Made by a program: the position numbers and the translations under genes. Shown here piece by piece: positions 60,039 to 64,000 of a DNA stretch of 64,000 bases; position 1 is the stretch's first letter, and every line of letters begins with the position of its first letter. Source of the DNA: Eunapius fragilis (Eukaryota > Porifera > Demospongiae > Spongillida > Spongillidae); the NCBI GenBank assembly GCA_963681505.1, contig OY811993.1:2181992-2245991 (forward strand), written 5' to 3'. The notes beneath the pieces were generated by a model that was given only the letters and a program-made list of their open reading frames with translations, was not told where the DNA came from and made no database searches.

Positions 60039-60273
60039 TGTCAGAGGGCAAAGCTTCCCAGTTTTTTAAAAGGGAGGCTGAACTGGCTTTTTTCGTTTTT
60101 TTTTTTAATTTTCTTAAATGGATGTACTCTACCTGATTGGCTTATAGTCCAATCCGTACACCTTAAACTTGTTTACTTTTACAGATATAGGCATAAAAAG
60201 TTTTGCGTCATAGCGCGTCACTTGGATCCAATTATTAATTGCAACGTATTATTGTTGTATTGTAGTCTTATTA

Positions 60274-60857
60274 ATGATGGCGGTACGTCCATACTCATTT
60301 GAACCTACACGAAGAACTTCAATAGTCCATGTCGAAGACAGTGCCGATGATAGCGATATCGAAGAGCACGAGAGCCCTCCACCTGAGAGCTGTCTTGGAC
60401 ATACATTGTGGTGTTCATGTGCGCAGTGTATTCCGCAAGCTACCGAGCGTGAGTGTGTGTGCTGCCGTGAGTTGGAGGACGTACTCAGTATATTCTCACA
60501 AGAATCGGTCAGGTTGACCTGCATTGTGGATCACCCTGAATTTGCCACAGTATGCTTAAACCCGCTAGTGCTTCGTGTCGCTTTAGCTGGAACCGTGGCA
60601 ATGATAGGGGAAAGAATTCCGTTGCCTCTAGCTAACAGGTATTTGGTACAACTTTTCACTACTGCTCGTTAGATATATTTTCCTGCAGATCTTACCGGCA
60701 TGCTGCATACAGGCAATTCATTTGGTGGCTTCATCAAACTAGACTTGGTCGACGAGTGAGAAAGGTGATCCCGTCCTGTGTGATATTTACTATCACACGA
60801 AGGTTTCCAGAGCCAAACAATATTTATGTAGGGTTTAAAGAGTATTCTGCATTGTAG
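60274..60857 (+). CDS. P2X7 C-terminal 'ballast'-like zinc protein encoded by the transposon
   Basis: Two exons, 60274-60638 and 60689-60857 (GT-AG, phase 2), encoding 177 residues. The N-terminus is RPYSFEP followed by an acidic Ser/Asp/Glu stretch. Then come the family hallmarks: LWCSCAQC, ECVCCRELE, CIVDHPEFATVCLN, and in exon 2 RHAAYRQFIWWL, IPSCVI and RRFPEP. In vertebrate P2X7 this region is the cytoplasmic ballast domain, which binds zinc and guanine nucleotides. Here there is no channel part, and the protein stands alone, as in many invertebrate single-domain homologues. It converges on the transposase gene, with stop codons 4 bases apart. Its role in the element is unknown; DNA or RNA binding or a regulatory function is conceivable. 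The start could also be the second ATG, one codon later. Confidence 0.8.
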
Positions 60858-60861
60858 TAGT

Positions 60862-63375
60862 TTAAACATCAACAACAGGGAATCGAGAAGTGTGTGAAGA
60901 AATCAGTGAGTCTTTATTAGGAGGTGGGATGGGAGCAATATTATGTGGTAAACCTAAAGATTGTGGAGTGTCAAAATCCAACAGGTCAGTGTTGTGTAGC
61001 TTTTGGTATAGCACATCTTCAACCAAGTCATCTAGGTATGTATAGTCCTTGTCTTCTTGAATAGGCTTCACAGTCCATCGTTTTGTTTGCTTAGAGAATG
61101 CAATATTGTATCTCATAGAACCTGAACACATAAAAAAGCATACATGTAAACCTCATATACATATACATGTTCCATGCATGTATATACCATTTGCTGTTGT
61201 AGCTTGCTCTCGTTTTACATTGTTGTTATGGTCAATAATGGCCAGTTCAGTACGAGCCTGCATTCCATTATAACTAAAATACTGTCTTTTAGGGCAGTGC
61301 TTAGTTAACATGGAATGGAAGACTTCCAATGAGCCAGTGTGTTGAAAATTTGATAATTTTCTTATGTCCCGCTGCAACCTTGAATCGTTAACAATTTTTA
61401 CTAAAGCATTATGCGCTGGTCCATTACGTTCCAACCATCCTTTGGTTTGCTCTTCATCTGGAGATAATGTTTCATGTGCACAATGATCAAATAATTCATT
61501 ACCATCCCATTGATGAACATTGGTGACATGGTAAATTATTGATGTCCATTTAGCACACAAGAGATCTGGGTTTCCTTCACATGTTTGAGCAGACCACCAA
61601 AGATGGTTGGAAATTGAATGGATCCATGGCAACAGTGCATTACATCTTTTTGCTTTTCCTGCTTTAGTTAGCTTTTTAACAATGCTCTTTGCCAAGTGCC
61701 ACACATCATATTGATGATCAATAGTGGGGTATTTTCTCTTCAGTAGGGCACTAACACCTGTATGTCTATCAGTAGTAATGGATTTGACCAGAACATCTTT
61801 AGCCAACACATTTGTGAGGCAACGTTCTAGACCCTCTTTTTCCATTGTTACTGAACTACCCGTCTGAGTAACCTGAACCAAACTGTAGTCAAGTATAAGG
61901 TTAGTGGCATTGTCCATCCATTAGTGAGTAATAAGTGCAGTACTTCGCACTGTACCCAGGACTGTCACAGCGACCATCACCGGACAAATATAGATGTTTG
62001 CCCTCTAAGAATGAATCAATGCCTCCTGAACATATGCAGTGTGTATTACAGGGAATAAATATTCCTTCTGAAGCCTATGAAAGTACCTTTCACTAAGAAA
62101 GGGCATATGTAGCACATTAGCCATATTAGCCACCCTTGTGTAGGTAAGACCACAGAACAGAATACCAGCGGACATTAAAAGGTTGCCAACAGCCATGCTA
62201 TTAAGCAATGGCTGTGACTCCCAGTGAAGCTCGTGCCCATCAGGACACGAGTCACTCACTACCAATAATGTACCTCTATTTGAAGTCTTCAACTGTACAT
62301 CATGACCACAAGAACATTTTTTTAGCAAAGATAGTAGGCAAGACTCAAAAACAATAAACTTCCTTTCAGTAGCCAACTTCCTTTCAGTTGGCAGGCACTC
62401 ATTGTCGATTGAAAATTCCAGGGTTTGAACTGTAAGGTCATCATCACAGCATTCCGTGTATGAAACATCTGATGATTGTGTTCTTAAAAATATGCTTATA
62501 ATTAAAATAATGTCAAATCTATTCAGGTTAAAAGCTCACTTCACAGAATCCACTGCATCCTTGTATTCTGACTCTTGCTGCAATGGTGAAGAACAGTCTA
62601 AAAACATGTCAGCTTGGGTGCTCACATCACACTGTTCCACCAGATCTGTATATGAACACTAGCTTGTGTACTGTTATGCACATCAATCTATAAATTTCAT
62701 ACCACATTGTAGCAACATCCCTGCTTGTGACTTGAGCTACTAGTTTGGAAGACCACATGCGCATGCACAACACTGAATAAAGTAAACCTACACAAATGAA
62801 TATCTTACTGTATTGTGTGCCAATGTCTTTTGTCGTAGGTTCTGATAAGAAGACAGTAGTAGAGCACATAGGATGGTCAGTATCTGAACTAGTACCCTGT
62901 GAGTGACATGTAGTTCTGGACTACTGGATTCTGTGCAGTACAATGCGTAGGATTGTAAAAAGACGGGTACACTTCTAAATACGTAGCTAACCGAACAGAA
63001 TCGGGGCCACAAGTTGTGGAATGACCGTTGCAGTAGCTATTTGTCTCTTCTTTGAGAAGGTTGGGTCATTGAATAGTAACAACGATGGAACAGCATCGGA
63101 CTTCAGTTTTGGCTTCGAAGGTGCGTAACCCTCAACGCCAACGAAATCTTCCTTGCAGATGTGGATGCTACAAACTCGCGCATTTTCCTTAATGGGTAGC
63201 GAGAGGCCCAGCGCGCCGAGCCACTGTGAACACAGTTACGAGTACGCTATGAAATTACAAAGCTCACAAGGTTGAGTAGAAGAGCATTGCCTAAAGGAAA
63301 ACGGTGGAACGAAATCCCGTTGTCGCGCTTGTAAGCTGTACTGAAGCATCCACTAACGGCACAGAAAACACCCAT
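60862..63375 (-). pseudogene. THAP-domain Kolobok-type transposase, gene 3 copy
   Basis: Exon 1 (63375-63268) encodes MGVFCAVSGCF..GISFHRFPLG, a THAP N-terminus. After a 44-base intron, exon 2 from 63223 reads WLGALG, VCSIHICKEDF and LKSDAVPS, completing the C2CH zinc finger. Middle exons (about 62900-62560) are uncertain. From about 62450 to 62005 a long frame runs up to QEALIHS. Then a one-base slip precedes GDGRCDSPG (first Asp), and a 4-base TGGA duplication precedes MDNATN. The 61917-61188 frame holds TTDRH (second Asp), YDVWH and GSLEVFHS (Glu). The last exon (about 61119-60862) follows a small intron. Both frame breaks are shared with the gene 2 copy, so inactivation came before the duplication. 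Confidence 0.75.
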
Positions 63376-63912
63376 TTGTAACGTAATAACACCAATTAAT
63401 AATTGGATCCAAGTGACGCTGTACATGTAGTCACATGACTAATTTTGTATGCAAAACTTGAATATCTCCAAACGAAGCATGAAAAAAAAACGAAAAAAAA
63501 ACTGTAGTCTACACTAGTGATTATCTTTGATATGAAGGGCACTTGTTTTTCGAGTTCAGCCTCCCTTTAAGTTGTTCTATCATTGATTAATTATCTGTTG
63601 TGTAATCAATGATGTGAATTTTAAATAAGTGTGATTACTTACAAAGACAAGGTAGGGTAAACAATTTGTCCTCCCCTGTACACATATTACCCAATATGTG
63701 TACAGGTGTAGACACTGACAATATATGCCATTATTTGTCCAGGAATGTCAGTTGGTTTTGTATTGTACACTGTACATGTATGTGTCTTATCACATCCATG
63801 AACAATATCGCTTAACCACAAGTTTACAGGTGAGTCGCGAGGGAGTGGATGATAGGCCCTTTTAGAATGGTGCTGTGCAACGCACCTTTCTCAGTGTATA
63901 TACAGTCATAAT

Positions 63913-64000
63913 GCACCTATCAATGGCCTCCCGCACCTCCCCAGTGCGGGCACAGGTGAGGTGAATGTGGGGATTTGACAATTACCGTTTCAAATTCCCC
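63913..64000. mobile_element. GCACCTATCAATG MITE, left end only
   Basis: The left end of the element at 10763-11069 and 36774-37086, cut by the window end; preceded by ATAAT. Confidence 0.55.

Larger units (their letters stand above)
60070..63566. mobile_element. Kolobok-like transposon, gene 3 copy
   Basis: TTAA at 60066-60069 and 63567-63570, inverted repeats AGGGAGGCTGAACT at both ends. It sits at the same intronic position as the gene 2 copy, so it was copied by segmental duplication rather than by a second transposition. The ballast-like gene is intact here; the transposase shares two frame breaks with the gene 2 copy. Confidence 0.8.

Overview
This is nuclear DNA of an animal, most likely a demosponge (an inference). 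It has AT-rich sequence with small GT-AG introns, many short inverted-repeat transposons, long poly-G/poly-C tracts, and Eph-type receptor ectodomain exons that look deeply diverged from bilaterian Eph receptors. There is no operon structure and I see no tRNA, rRNA or CRISPR.

The window is a tandem segmental array. The main gene is a predicted type I membrane receptor whose eight exons I could join with consistent splice phases: signal peptide, Eph-receptor-like ligand-binding domain, cysteine-rich ephrin-receptor/GCC2-GCC3-like module, one fibronectin type III domain, a transmembrane helix, and a cytoplasmic tail of about 175 residues. I find no kinase or SAM exon. The tail carries about eight YxxL/V-type tyrosine motifs, some at ITAM-like spacing. 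Copies: tail exons of an upstream gene (312-877); gene 1 (3339-15248); gene 2 (26643-41151); gene 3 (54371 to beyond the window, six exons present). Between genes lie an orphan tail exon (18593-19054 and 47015-47500), a truncated ectodomain pseudogene (21702-22556 and 50160-51011) and a broken Ty3/gypsy pol fragment (23794-25640 and 52258-53306). The repeat period is about 23 to 28 kb and varies with transposon content.

Intron 6 of genes 2 and 3 holds a 3.5-kb DNA transposon flanked by TTAA with 14-bp terminal inverted repeats; gene 1 keeps the empty site. It encodes two convergent genes: a THAP-domain transposase of Kolobok type, and a small protein matching the cysteine-rich C-terminal 'ballast' region of P2X7 receptors. 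A second element, 2.5 kb long with 4-bp target duplication and TGTC ends, encodes a Ty3/gypsy-like integrase and a PHD-like finger (Ginger-like). It sits inside a hAT-type MITE in the second repeat only, and the first repeat again keeps the empty site. Several MITE families are nested in the introns, intergenic DNA and the promoter of gene 1.

The receptor genes share a TATA-type promoter block; genes 2 and 3 also share a 26-bp perfect palindrome upstream. Ectodomains, especially exon 1 and the ligand-binding exon, differ more between copies than the tails do. My working reading is an expanding family of kinase-less Eph-like receptors that would signal through recruited SH2-domain kinases. All models come from reading the sequence; no alignment or expression data were available.
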